Position numbers and translations under genes: made by a program
Shown here: positions 26,413-35,067 of the stretch, piece by piece
Numbering within the stretch: position 1 is the first letter of the stretch
Layout: each line of letters starts with the position of its first letter
NCBI RefSeq assembly: GCF_016135805.1
Contig: NZ_JADWOX010000002.1
Coordinates: forward strand, 372,001 to 436,000
Reading direction: 5' to 3'
Origin: Caulobacter hibisci
Lineage (GTDB): Bacteria; Pseudomonadota; Alphaproteobacteria; Caulobacterales; Caulobacteraceae
Length of the DNA stretch: 64,000 nt
Notes under the pieces: generated by a model
What the model saw: the letters and a program-made list of their open reading frames with translations, nothing else
Told to the model about the DNA's origin: nothing
Databases searched by the model: none

Positions 26413-27045
26413 CTAGTCGACGACCTGGTAGCGGCCCGAGGCGTCGGGGCAGACGCGGACGAAGCGCTTCTGGGTGCGGCCGTCGGGCAGGTAGATCGGG
26501 CTTTCGGCCAGGGTGCAGCCGTTGGCGTCGGCGCGGCCCTCGGTCACCCGGTAGGAGCGCTCGGACTCGTAGCTGTAGCCGCCGCGACGGTCGTACTGGG
26601 CCTCGTCATAGGCGCCGCTGCGGTCGTAACCGCGGTCATAGTCGTCGTAGCGGTCGTTATAGGCGCGCGGCGGGGGAGGCGGCGGCGGAGTCGCGCCGGG
26701 GGCGCAGGCGGCCGAGCTCTTGCCGATGTTGCCGCCGATGACCGCGCCGAGCAGGCCGCCCAGCACCGCGCCTTCGGTCTTGGCGCCGCGGGCCGCGACG
26801 CCGCTGCCGATCGCCGCGCCGATGCCCGCGCCGGCCAGGCCGCCGCCGGTGGCGCGGTTGGTCGTGCTGCGACGGCAGGGATCGTAATAGTAGCCGCCCT
26901 GGTCGTAGGCGCCGCCACCCTGATAGGCGCCCTGGTACGAGCCCTGGCCGTAGCCATAGGCCTGGGCCGAGGCCACGGTCGGCAAGGCCGCGCCCGCGAG
27001 GGCCGCGCCGGCGACGAGGGCGCTGATGGCGGTCCGGATCATCAT
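26413..27045 (-). CDS. Exported glycine-zipper protein
   Basis: 210 aa. A signal peptide ends VASAQA near residue 27. A Tyr/Gly/Gln-rich stretch follows, then a glycine zipper (GGLAGAGIGAAIGSG...GGLLGAVIGGNIG) of the kind that packs membrane helices in outer-membrane lipoproteins of the SlyB/Rickettsia 17-kDa type. A Pro run and a Tyr/Asp/Arg-rich segment come next, and a C-terminal domain with two Cys. No lipobox Cys is seen. The start at 27045 follows GGGAGAG; the longer frame is not supported. Likely an envelope protein; function unknown. Confidence 0.75.
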   Translation of the reverse strand: MMIRTAISALVAGAALAGAALPTVASAQAYGYGQGSYQGAYQGGGAYDQGGYYYDPCRRSTTNRATGGGLAGAGIGAAIGSGVAARGAKTEGAVLGGLLGAVIGGNIGKSSAACAPGATPPPPPPPRAYNDRYDDYDRGYDRSGAYDEAQYDRRGGYSYESERSYRVTEGRADANGCTLAESPIYLPDGRTQKRFVRVCPDASGRYQVVD

Positions 27046-27356
27046 CGAAATACTCTCCCTGAAGGCGGGGCCAGAAAGCCGGGCCAGAAAGCTTGCCTGA
27101 CGATCGGGGGACCGTCCGTTGTTCGCACCATGCCAAGCGCTAGCTGAACGGCCGTTGACCGGACCGTTCATCTTCGTTCACGCACCAGTTCGTCCACGCA
27201 CGCGGGCGCCGAATAGGGTATGGACGCGCTCGAACAGGCTTCTTCGGCGTCGAACTTGGCGCGGACGAGGCGAAATTGCGGCCACGCCCACGGCGAGGCT
27301 TGAACGGATCGGAGCCCGAAGCGGTTCCCCTGAGGCGATTGCCAAGGCGACTTTGA
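27046..27356. promoter_or_regulatory. Divergent intergenic region
   Basis: 311 bp between the glycine-zipper gene and the RNA methyltransferase gene, expected to hold both promoters. It contains a tandem GGGCCAGAAAGC near 27070-27092 and a palindrome TGAACGG (27145-27151) / CCGTTCA (27164-27170). No tRNA or small ORF is evident. The palindrome could be an operator; no regulator is recognised. Confidence 0.4.
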
Positions 27357-28586
27357 ATGCGTGAACTGACTATCGACGCCATCGGCGGCCAGGGCGACGG
27401 CGTGGCCGCCGGCCCGGCCTTCGTGCCGCTGACCCTGCCGGGCGAGAAGATCACCGCCCGGATGGAAGGCCCGCGCGGCGAGCTGGTCGACATCCTCGAG
27501 GCCAGCCCCGAGCGCGTCGCGCCGCCCTGCAAGCATTTCGGCCACTGCGGCGGCTGCGCCCTGCAGCACTGGGACATGACGCCCTATCTCGACTGGAAGC
27601 GCGACCAGGTGCGGTTCGAGCTGAAGCGCGAGCGGATCGAGACCGAGATCCTGCCGACCATCGCCTCGCCGCCGGCCTCGCGTCGCCGGGTGGCGCTGCA
27701 CGCGCGCGGCGGCAAGGGCGGGGTGCGCCTGGGCTTCAAGGAGCGCCGCTCCTGGAACCTGGTCAAGATCGAGGAATGCCCGGTCACCCACCCGAAGATC
27801 GTCGCCGCCCTGCCGGGCCTGGCGCGTCTGGCCCAGCCGTTCCTGGAGCACCCCAAGTCGGCCCCGACCCTGCACGTCACCCTGACCGGCACGGGCCTGG
27901 ACATCGACGTCACCGGCGTCGAGCGCAAGAGCGGCGGGCTGTCGGCCGACGCCCGGGTGCAGGCGGCGATGATCGCCGGCGAGTTCGACTTCGCCCGCGT
28001 CACCCTGGCCGGCGAGGTGCTGTACATGGCCCGCCAGCCGCTGGTGAAGCTGGGGCCGGCCATCGTGCCGCTGCCGGCCGGCTCGTTCCTGCAGGCCGTG
28101 CCGGCCGCCGAAAAGGCCATGGCCGACTTCGCCGTGCAGCACGTGGCGGGCGCGGCGAAGGTCGCCGACCTCTTTAGCGGCGTGGGCACCTTCACCTTCC
28201 GCCTGGCCCAGGAGTCGGGCGTCTATGCCGCCGACTTCGCCGAGCCGGCCATCGCAGCGCTGAAGGCGGCCGTGGGCTCGGCCCCGGGCCTGAAGGCCAT
28301 CGTCGCCGAGGCCCGCGACCTGACCCGCCGGCCGGTGCTGTCGAGCGAGCTCAACAAGATGGACGCGGTGGTCTTCGACCCGCCGCGCGCCGGGGCGCTG
28401 GAGCAGACGCGGGAGATCGCCATCTCCAAGGTCTCGCGCGTGGTCGGGGTGTCGTGCAATCCGGCCACCTTCGCCCGCGACGCCGGCATCCTGATCGACG
28501 CCGGCTTCAAGCTGGAGAAGGTGTTGCCGGTGGACCAGTTCCTGTGGTCGCCGCATATTGAGCTGGTCGGGGTGTTCTCGCGATGA
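27357..28586 (+). CDS. TrmA/RlmD-family RNA (uracil-5-)-methyltransferase
   Basis: 409 aa. Fe-S ligands are visible as C58, C64 and C67 (CKHFGHCGGC) plus the Cys in IEECPV. The Rossmann core has VADLFSGVGTFTF; the catalytic motifs are FDPPRAG, the nucleophile Cys in GVSCNPATFARD and the general base Glu in PHIELVGVF. It would methylate C5 of a uridine in 23S rRNA or tRNA using SAM. Which U is modified cannot be told. A short N-terminal TRAM-like strand region is present. The next gene starts 7 bp downstream. Confidence 0.87.
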   Translation: MRELTIDAIGGQGDGVAAGPAFVPLTLPGEKITARMEGPRGELVDILEASPERVAPPCKHFGHCGGCALQHWDMTPYLDWKRDQVRFELKRERIETEILPTIASPPASRRRVALHARGGKGGVRLGFKERRSWNLVKIEECPVTHPKIVAALPGLARLAQPFLEHPKSAPTLHVTLTGTGLDIDVTGVERKSGGLSADARVQAAMIAGEFDFARVTLAGEVLYMARQPLVKLGPAIVPLPAGSFLQAVPAAEKAMADFAVQHVAGAAKVADLFSGVGTFTFRLAQESGVYAADFAEPAIAALKAAVGSAPGLKAIVAEARDLTRRPVLSSELNKMDAVVFDPPRAGALEQTREIAISKVSRVVGVSCNPATFARDAGILIDAGFKLEKVLPVDQFLWSPHIELVGVFSR

Positions 28587-28592
28587 GGCGAC

Positions 28593-29675
28593 ATGAGCCG
28601 AGGCCGGAGCGATAGGGACTTAGGCGAGAGAGAAGGGGGCGGGCGAGGAGCCTTCGCGCTCGACGCCGCCGCCCAGCGGAGCAAGGCCGTGGCCAAGGCC
28701 GCCTGGTGGACCGCCGCCGGGGGCCTGGCCAAGTTCATGACCCGGCCGACCGAGGGCAAGGCCGCGCCGCGCTTTGCCTCCGACGCCCCGCCGGTGTCGC
28801 AGGGCCGCCTGCGCCGCGCCTATTTCGCCGCCTTCGAGAAGGACGCCGCCGACGTCGCCGCCGGCCTCTATCCGCCGATGGAGGACGCGCCGGTCGATCC
28901 GGCCGCCTCGATCCTCAAGGCCTGGGACTTCCTGGCCGACGCCCGCGAGGTCGACCAGCGCCGCCGGCGCGGCGACGGGGTCGAGGTGCGCGACGATCCT
29001 AAAAGCCAGGGCTATCCGGCCTATTACCGGCAGAACTTCCACTATCAGTCGGGCGGCTGGTTCACCGCCGAGAGCGCCCGTCGCTACGACGCCCAGGTCG
29101 AGGCGCTGTTCTCCGGCGCGGCCGGCGCCATGCGCCGCCGGGCGCTGTCGCTGCTGGCCAGGCATTGGCGGGGGCGAGACCAGCGGGTCCTGGCGGCGGT
29201 CGATGTCGCCTGTGGTTCTGGCGCGTTTCTGCGCGATCTCGCCCAGGCCTTCCCGCGCGCGGCCCTGGCGGGCGTCGACCTGTCGCCGGCCTATCTGAGC
29301 GAGGCGCGCACGCGCTCTGGCCGGGGTACGGTGCAGGCCAATGCCGAGCATCTTCCCTTCGGGGACGGCAGCCTGGACGCCGTCACCTGCGTCTACCTGT
29401 TCCACGAACTGCCGCCGCGCGTGCGCCCGATCGTCGCCGCCGAACTGGCCCGGGTGCTGAAGCCCGGCGGCGTCATGGCCTTCGCCGACTCCGTCCAGCC
29501 CTCCGACGAGCCGCAGCTGGCCCGGATGCTGGAGGCCTTCCCGGCCTATTTCCACGAGCCGTTCTACGGCAGTTATGCAGAGGAAGACCTGCCGGCCCTG
29601 TTCGCCGCGGCGGGGCTGCGGGTGGTGGGGCAGGACAAGGCGTTCCTGACCAAGGCGTTGCTGCTCGCCAAATGA
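28593..29675 (+). CDS. Class I SAM-dependent methyltransferase
   Basis: 360 aa with a charged, Ala-rich N-terminal extension of about 190 residues followed by a UbiE/Coq5-like core: AVDVACGSGAFLRDL (motif I), GVDLSPAYL (motif II) and VLKPGGVMAFADS. The N-terminal part contains YYRQNFHYQSGGWFTAESARRYD, seen in related uncharacterised bacterial methyltransferases. Seven bp after the RNA methyltransferase, so likely one transcript. Substrate unknown. Confidence 0.78.
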   Translation: MSRGRSDRDLGEREGGGRGAFALDAAAQRSKAVAKAAWWTAAGGLAKFMTRPTEGKAAPRFASDAPPVSQGRLRRAYFAAFEKDAADVAAGLYPPMEDAPVDPAASILKAWDFLADAREVDQRRRRGDGVEVRDDPKSQGYPAYYRQNFHYQSGGWFTAESARRYDAQVEALFSGAAGAMRRRALSLLARHWRGRDQRVLAAVDVACGSGAFLRDLAQAFPRAALAGVDLSPAYLSEARTRSGRGTVQANAEHLPFGDGSLDAVTCVYLFHELPPRVRPIVAAELARVLKPGGVMAFADSVQPSDEPQLARMLEAFPAYFHEPFYGSYAEEDLPALFAAAGLRVVGQDKAFLTKALLLAK

Positions 29676-29676
29676 T

Positions 29677-29826
29677 CCTTCTCCCCTTGCGGGAGAAGGT
29701 GTCGTCCGAGGGACGACGGATGAGGGGTAGAACTTGGACGCCACGCCCGGTCGTTCCGCCTTGGCGGCTGATCGGCCCCTCACCCGACCCGCTTCGCGGG
29801 CCACCCTCTCCCGCAAGGGGAGAGGG
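29677..29826. repeat. Palindromic interspersed repeat, CTCCCGCAAGGGGAG family
   Basis: The left end carries CTCCCCTTGCGGGAGAAGG, the right end its near complement, and the inner parts carry GATGAGGGGT and CCCCTCACCCG. Related ends occur at 33061-33111, 39373-39542 and 51372-51536. It fills the gap between convergent genes. Confidence 0.85.
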
Positions 29827-30609
29827 CTATTGGTTGGTGCTCACCACGGCGAACCCCGCCCCCTGCGGGTCGCTCCCCATGTAGATCCAGCTGCCGTCGG
29901 GCACCTGGTGGACGTCCATCATCGTGGTGGCTCCGGCGGCCAGGGCGCGGTCGCGGGCGGCCGAGGCGCTGTCGACCTGGGCGTAGTAGTTCCAGAACGA
30001 CACCGGCAAGTCGGCCGGCTTGGTCATCATGCCGCCGGCGTCCGGACCGCCGGCCTCGTAGGCGAACAGCTGGTAGGTGCCCATCGGACCCATGTCGATG
30101 GCCTGGGTCTTCACCCAGCCGAACAGGCCCGAATAGAAGGCGAAGGCGCCGTCGAGGTCGCCGGCCATCAACTCGCGCCAGCCGAAGGTTCCCGGCGTCA
30201 GGTCCGGCGCTTGCGGCGGGGCCTGGTCCTGCGGGAACGGCTTGAACAGGGTGAACACCGCGCCGTACGGGTCGGCGACCACGGAAAAGCGGCCGACCGC
30301 GGGGATGTCGTCGGCGGGGATGAACACCGAGCCGCCGGCGGCGGTGACCTTTTCCACATAGGCGTCGACGTCATCGACGAAGATGTAGCCGATCCAGCCG
30401 GGGCGCGAGCCCTCCGGGCAGCCGCTCTCGGGCGTGAAAACGCCGCCGACCGGGGCCGCCCCGGCATTGAGGATGGTGTAGGGCGTGGGGCCGGGCAGGC
30501 CGGAGTCGGTCGGCGTCCAGCCCACGACCTTGGCGTAGAAGGCGCTGGCGGCCTCGACGTCGGTGGTCATCAGCTCGTACCAGCCGAACTTTCCGCTCGT
30601 TTCCGTCAT
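29827..30609 (-). CDS. Two-domain VOC family protein
   Basis: 260 aa with two glyoxalase/bleomycin-resistance modules, each opening with a GWxELMT/GWRELMA motif (residues about 9-15 and 140-147). The family (27 kDa antigen Cfp30B/hydroxylase-like) is widespread and lacks an agreed reaction. The start at 30609 follows GGGAGA; the longer frame overlapping the GFA gene is a shadow. It is 92 bp downstream of the GFA gene on the same strand and may share its transcript. Confidence 0.78.
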   Translation of the reverse strand: MTETSGKFGWYELMTTDVEAASAFYAKVVGWTPTDSGLPGPTPYTILNAGAAPVGGVFTPESGCPEGSRPGWIGYIFVDDVDAYVEKVTAAGGSVFIPADDIPAVGRFSVVADPYGAVFTLFKPFPQDQAPPQAPDLTPGTFGWRELMAGDLDGAFAFYSGLFGWVKTQAIDMGPMGTYQLFAYEAGGPDAGGMMTKPADLPVSFWNYYAQVDSASAARDRALAAGATTMMDVHQVPDGSWIYMGSDPQGAGFAVVSTNQ

Positions 30610-30701
30610 GCCCGTTCTCCCTTTTCTGGCGCCCCGACTCGGGCGGTTCTTGGCCAGGACGAACGGGGCGCGTCCGTCCCGAAAGCTGTGTTGATGATTT
30701 T

Positions 30702-31127
30702 CTAGTCCGGCATGGTCTCGAAGGTCGCCAGGCCCTCGGGCAGCGCCACCCAGGCGGGTTTGTCGCGCAGGAAGAGGGCCATGGTCGGCGCGAACTGCGT
30801 CGCGTCGTCCAGCGAGCCGGCATAGATCGTGTGGCTGGCGTCGACCCCGACCTCGCCGCCGAACACCAGGCCGCCGCAGGTCGGGCAGGCGTTGCGCAAG
30901 GCGATCCCGCCCTTGAAGGTCGGCGACCGGACCTTGAGGGTTTCGCCGGTGATGGTCACGACGGCGGCCGGGAAGCCCATGAACGGCACAAAGCCCGAGC
31001 CGGACGCCTTGCGGCAGTCGGCGCAGCAGCAGAAGCCCTGATACAGCGGCGCGCCCGTGGCGCTCCAGCGCACGGCGCCGCACAGGCATCCGCCAGCGTA
31101 ACGGTGTTCGGTCGTCATGGTCGGCAT
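30702..31127 (-). CDS. GFA/CENP-V-fold zinc protein
   Basis: 141 aa. Zinc cysteines are visible in GGCLCGAVRW, GFCCCADCRK and NACPTCGGLV. The start at 31127 has GGAGG six to seven bases upstream. A second ATG three codons in is possible. Reaction unknown, as for most of the family. A VOC protein gene follows on the same strand. Compare the paralogue at 18001-18423. Confidence 0.83.
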   Translation of the reverse strand: MPTMTTEHRYAGGCLCGAVRWSATGAPLYQGFCCCADCRKASGSGFVPFMGFPAAVVTITGETLKVRSPTFKGGIALRNACPTCGGLVFGGEVGVDASHTIYAGSLDDATQFAPTMALFLRDKPAWVALPEGLATFETMPD

Positions 31128-31187
31128 TGGTGGGCCTCCGTGTGACAGACGCAAGCGTGGACGTTCATCCTCCGCTCCCTCCACCGT

Positions 31188-31328
31188 CGTCATCCCGGCC
31201 GGAGCGCAGCGTAGAGCCGGAACCCAGGGGACTGGGCGCGGCGCTGGGACTGGCCACCAGCGAGATGGCCGGTACACTGCGGCGGCCCCTGGGTCCCGGA
31301 TAAGCGCCATGCGCTTTCCGGGATGACG
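31188..31328. repeat. Palindromic repeat, CGTCATCCCGG family, intact copy
   Basis: Begins CGTCATCCCGG and ends CCGGGATGACG, with internal GAACCCAGGGG and CCCCTGGGTCCCGG also inverted. This is the same family that the IS110 element at 42370 has interrupted, so it shows the likely uninterrupted target sequence (CTGGGTCCCGG at about 31289-31299). Confidence 0.88.
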
Positions 31329-31348
31329 CGGGAGGGTGGATACGCGAC

Positions 31349-32455
31349 CTAGAACAAACTCAGCTGGTCCCCCGCCTTGGGCGGGACGCGAAACTGGGTG
31401 ATGTCGAGACGGGGCAGGGGCCTGTCGAGTTCGAAGCGGCGCAGGGCGGCGTGGAAGCGCTGGTTCAGCACCTCGGCGATCGGGCCTTCGCCGGTCATGC
31501 GCTTGCCGAATTCGCTGTCATAGGCCGCCCCGCCGCGCATCTGGCGCACCAGCGACATCACCCGCTTGGCGCGGTCGGGATGGTCGGAGGCCAGCCACTG
31601 CTCGAACAGGCCGTGGATCTCCATCGGCAGACGGATGGCGACATAGCCGGCCGCCACCGCGCCGGCCGCCTTGGCCTTTTCCAGCACCGCCTCCATCTCG
31701 TGATCGTTCAGCGAGGGGATGGCCGGGGCGAACATGACGATGGTCGGCACGCCGGCTTCGGAGAGCTGACGCACGGCGTCGAGCCGGCGCTCGGGCGTGG
31801 CGGCGCGGGGCTCCATGCTGCGGGCCAGGCGGCGGTCCAGGGTGGTGATCGACACGGCCGCCCGGGCCAGGCCCGCCTTGCCCATCTCGCCCAGGATGTC
31901 GAGGTCGCGGGTGATCAGGGCCGACTTGGTGATGATCGAGAACGGGTGGCGAAAGCGGCTGAGCGTCTCCAGCACGCCCCGGGTGACGCGAAGCCCCCGT
32001 TCCTGCGGCTGGTAGGGGTCGGTGTCGCCGCCGATATGGACGCTGCCGACCTTGTAGGTCGGCTTGGACAGCTCGCGGTCGAGCAGCTTGCCGGCCTCGA
32101 GCTTGAAGAACAGCTTGCTCTCGAAGTCGAGGCCGGGCGAGAGGCCGAGATAGGCGTGGGCGGGCCGGGCGTAGCAGTAGATGCAGCCATGTTCGCAGCC
32201 GCGATAGGGGTTGATCGAGCGGTCGAAGCCGACGTCGGGGCTCTTGTTGCGGGCGATGACGGTCTTGGACTTCATGGCCAGGACGCTGGTGGTCAGCGGC
32301 CTGGCGGCGTTGTCCTCCTCGGTCCATCCGTCCTCGAAGGGCTCGGAGGTCTGGCTCTCGTAGCGGCCGGTCTCATTGCTGCGCGCCCCGCGACCGCGCA
32401 GGGCGGTCGTGCCGGTCTTGTAGGCGGTGTCGGTGAAGGAGCGGCGCGACAGCAT
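31349..32455 (-). CDS. PA0069-family radical SAM protein (SPL-like)
   Basis: 368 aa. The Fe-S/SAM cluster motif is CEHGCIYCYAR. The next conserved blocks, GGDTDPYQPQE and ITKSALITRDLDIL, match the PA0069/Rv2578c family related to spore photoproduct lyase. These proteins are cytoplasmic; proposed links to DNA or nucleotide repair are unproven. Transcribed divergently from the 32536 gene. Start ATG at 32455. Confidence 0.83.
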   Translation of the reverse strand: MLSRRSFTDTAYKTGTTALRGRGARSNETGRYESQTSEPFEDGWTEEDNAARPLTTSVLAMKSKTVIARNKSPDVGFDRSINPYRGCEHGCIYCYARPAHAYLGLSPGLDFESKLFFKLEAGKLLDRELSKPTYKVGSVHIGGDTDPYQPQERGLRVTRGVLETLSRFRHPFSIITKSALITRDLDILGEMGKAGLARAAVSITTLDRRLARSMEPRAATPERRLDAVRQLSEAGVPTIVMFAPAIPSLNDHEMEAVLEKAKAAGAVAAGYVAIRLPMEIHGLFEQWLASDHPDRAKRVMSLVRQMRGGAAYDSEFGKRMTGEGPIAEVLNQRFHAALRRFELDRPLPRLDITQFRVPPKAGDQLSLF

Positions 32456-32535
32456 GGACGAATGCTACGCCCGAAATGAGAACATAACAAGAACCAAGCT
32501 TGACGCCTTTCGACGCGGGCCGCAAAGGCGAGTGC

Positions 32536-33027
32536 ATGATCTCCGTGATCCTTCCCGCCGTCGCGCCCGACTCAGCGTCAGTGCATGCGCTCGCCCAACT
32601 GCTGGCTCAGTTGGTCCCGGCCGCTGTCGACGGCCTGGTCAAGGAGGCCGTGATCGTCGGCGTCGCGGAGCCGGGGCTCGACGCCCTGATCGAGGACAGC
32701 GGCGCGCGGTTCGTGGCGGCCTCGGGCGACCGGGGCGCGCTGTTGGCGGCGGGCGCGGCCGTGGCGCGGGGCGACTGGATCCTGACGCTGGATCCGGCGC
32801 GCGCGCTGCCCGACGCTTGGCGCGGGCCGGTCGAGGCGCATCTGGCCGGCGGCGCGGGGGCGGCGGCCCTGCTGGTTCCGGCTGGCGGGATGCTTGCGCG
32901 GCTGACGGCGGCGCCGCTGGGGGTGCTGGTGCGGCGGCTGGACTATGCGGCGGGGGTCGGGTTCGCGGGTTTGGCGCCGGAGAAGGCGTTGGCGGGACGG
33001 CTGAAGGCGCGGCGGATCGTTCTCTGA
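32536..33027 (+). CDS. Short glycosyltransferase-family-2-like protein
   Basis: About 163 aa if started at the ATG at 32536 (MISVILPAV), which resembles a GT2 N terminus; an ATG-less extension upstream to 32500 is possible. It has the early GT2 strand pattern and GDWILTLDPARALP near the DxD position, but no acceptor domain, and is much shorter than normal GT2 enzymes. It may be a degenerate or minimal family member. Function uncertain. Confidence 0.6.
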   Translation: MISVILPAVAPDSASVHALAQLLAQLVPAAVDGLVKEAVIVGVAEPGLDALIEDSGARFVAASGDRGALLAAGAAVARGDWILTLDPARALPDAWRGPVEAHLAGGAGAAALLVPAGGMLARLTAAPLGVLVRRLDYAAGVGFAGLAPEKALAGRLKARRIVL

Positions 33028-33060
33028 TCCCTCTCCGAAGCTTGCGGACAGGGCTTTCGA

Positions 33061-33111
33061 CCCCTCATCCGTCGACTTCGTCGACACCTTCTCCCGCAAG
33101 GGGAGAAGGGG
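33061..33111. repeat. Half-copy of CTCCCGCAAGGGGAG palindromic repeat
   Basis: Contains CCCCTCATCCG, an inner GTCGACTTCGTCGAC palindrome and CTCCCGCAAGGGGAG. It corresponds to the right half of the longer elements at 29677, 39373 and 51372. It lies between co-directional genes. Confidence 0.75.
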
Positions 33112-33148
33112 CGTTGCAGTCGATATCGTCCCCGCGTTATCGAAGCTC

Positions 33149-34915
33149 ATGTCGCTCGCTCACGCCTCCGCCGCCGTTTCCGTCAAGGGCGTCGGCTGGC
33201 TGAGGCGGCGAATCCGGTCGAGCGAGCTATGGCTGATCGCCGTGGCCACCCTGATCGGCATGGCGGCCGGGACCTTCGCGGTCGTGCAGGCCCAGGTGGC
33301 CCACGGCCTGCAGATGCTGCTGTTCCAGATCGACGTCAACGAGCGGCTCAGCGCCCAGACCCATGTCGCGCCCTGGCGGCTGCTGGCCATCCCGATCGGC
33401 GGCCTGCTGCTGGGCGCGGCGGGCTGGGCCTGGGCGAAGTACCGGCCGCGTCCGGCCGTCGACCCGGTGGAGGCCAACGCCCTGCACGGCGGGCGGCTGT
33501 CGATGAAGGACAGCGCCTTCATCTGCGGCCAGACCATGCTGTCGAACGGGGTGGGGGCCTCGGTGGGGCTGGAGGCGGCCTACGCCCAGGCCGGCGCGGC
33601 GGCGGCCTCGTTCGCCGGCCAGCGGCTGAACCTGCGCCGAGCGGACATGCGCACCCTGGTCGGAGCCGGGGCGGGGGCGGCGATTGCCGCCGCGTTCGGG
33701 GCGCCCCTGACCGGAGCCTTCTACGCCTTCGAGATCGTCATCGGGGCCTATACCGTCGCCAACCTGGCCCCCGTGGCCGCCGCCGCCCTGGCCGCGGTGC
33801 TGGTGGCCGGCAAGATGGGCGCGATCCCCTATCTGCTGAAGACCGACACCCAGGCGGTGCAGTCGTGGACCGACTACGGCCTCTACGCCCTGCTGGGCCT
33901 GGTCAGCGCGGTGCTGGGCATCGCCCTGATGCGGCTGGTCGCCAATGCCGAGCGGCTGGTAACCCGCTCGCCGATCCCGCGCTGGCTGCGGCCGGCGATC
34001 GGCGGCGTCGGGCTCGCCGCCCTGGCCCTGGTGACGCCCCAGACCCTGTCGGCGGGGCACGGGGCGCTGCACCTGAACCTGATGACGGACCTGCCGCTGA
34101 AGATGCTGGTGCTGCTGCTGGCGATGAAGGCCCTGGCCTCGGTGATCTCGCTGAGCTTCGGCTTCCGGGGCGGCCTGTTCTTCGCCTCGCTGTTCCTGGG
34201 GGCGCTGATCGGCCAGGTGTTCTCGGCGCTGTCGCTTCTGATCCCCTGGGCGCCGAGCCTGGACCCCACGGTGGCGGCCCTGGTCGGCATGGCTGCGCTG
34301 GGCGTTGCCGTGGTCGGCGGCCCCTTCACCATGTCGTTCCTGGTGCTGGAGGCGACCGGCGACTTCACCGTGGCGGCGGCGGCCCTGGTGGCCTCGATGA
34401 TCGCCAGCGCCATGGTCCGCGAGACCTTCGGCTATTCGTTCTCGACCTGGCGGCTGCACCTGCGCGGCGAGACCATCCGCAGCGCCCACGACGTCTCGTG
34501 GATGCGGCCGCTGAGCGCCGGGCGGATGATGCGCAAGGACGTCCAGACCGTGCCGGCCTCCACCACCCTGGCCGAGTTCCGCCGCCGCTTCCCTCTGGGT
34601 TCGACCAAGCGGGTGATCATGGTCGACGAGGCAGGGCTCTATGCCGGCCTGATCCCGACCGCCAAGGCCTATGTCGAGGGCGGCGACGGCGACAAGGCCG
34701 TGTCGAGCCTGGCGATCAACGCCGACACGGTGCTGAAGCCCGACCAGACCATCAAGGACGTCATGCGCGCCTTCGACCACGGCGAGACCGACGAACTGGC
34801 GGTGATCGACGACAAGCGCAACGTCCTGGGCGTGCTGTCGGAGGCCTACGCGACGCGGCGCTATGCAGAAGAGCTGGAGAAGGCGCGGCGGGAGCTTACG
34901 GGGGAGGCGGGGTAG
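33149..34915 (+). CDS. ClC-family chloride channel/transporter with C-terminal CBS domains
   Basis: 588 aa: a ClC membrane domain of about 430 residues followed by two CBS motifs (from RMMRKDVQTVPA and NADTVLKPDQTIKDVM). The gating-glutamate loop reads GASVGLEAAYAQ, retaining Glu142 but replacing the usual GREGP neighbours with GLEAA. FGAPLTGAFYAFE matches the second selectivity region. It would exchange or conduct anions across the inner membrane, with the CBS pair sensing nucleotides. The unusual gate loop makes coupling stoichiometry and ion preference uncertain. Confidence 0.86.
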   Translation: MSLAHASAAVSVKGVGWLRRRIRSSELWLIAVATLIGMAAGTFAVVQAQVAHGLQMLLFQIDVNERLSAQTHVAPWRLLAIPIGGLLLGAAGWAWAKYRPRPAVDPVEANALHGGRLSMKDSAFICGQTMLSNGVGASVGLEAAYAQAGAAAASFAGQRLNLRRADMRTLVGAGAGAAIAAAFGAPLTGAFYAFEIVIGAYTVANLAPVAAAALAAVLVAGKMGAIPYLLKTDTQAVQSWTDYGLYALLGLVSAVLGIALMRLVANAERLVTRSPIPRWLRPAIGGVGLAALALVTPQTLSAGHGALHLNLMTDLPLKMLVLLLAMKALASVISLSFGFRGGLFFASLFLGALIGQVFSALSLLIPWAPSLDPTVAALVGMAALGVAVVGGPFTMSFLVLEATGDFTVAAAALVASMIASAMVRETFGYSFSTWRLHLRGETIRSAHDVSWMRPLSAGRMMRKDVQTVPASTTLAEFRRRFPLGSTKRVIMVDEAGLYAGLIPTAKAYVEGGDGDKAVSSLAINADTVLKPDQTIKDVMRAFDHGETDELAVIDDKRNVLGVLSEAYATRRYAEELEKARRELTGEAG

Positions 34916-34922
34916 ATCATCA

Positions 34923-35057
34923 GGAACCTCTCCCTGTGGGGGTAGGCGGCCGAAGGCCGGTGGGGGGACGTTTTCAGCTTCCGCTGTGGTGGAAGTTCAG
35001 CGGTCACGCCCCCCACCGATCTCTTCGCGATCACCTCCCCCCACAGGGAGAGGTTCC
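34923..35057. repeat. MITE-like repeat with 20-bp terminal inverted repeats
   Basis: Termini GGAACCTCTCCCTGTGGGGG (34923-34942) and its complement (35038-35057) enclose inner smaller inverted segments, including GGCCGAAGGCC and ATCTCTTCGCGAT. About 135 bp, non-coding, between convergent genes. Its sequence differs from the other repeat families in the window. Confidence 0.85.
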
Positions 35058-35067
35058 TTTTGGCGTT

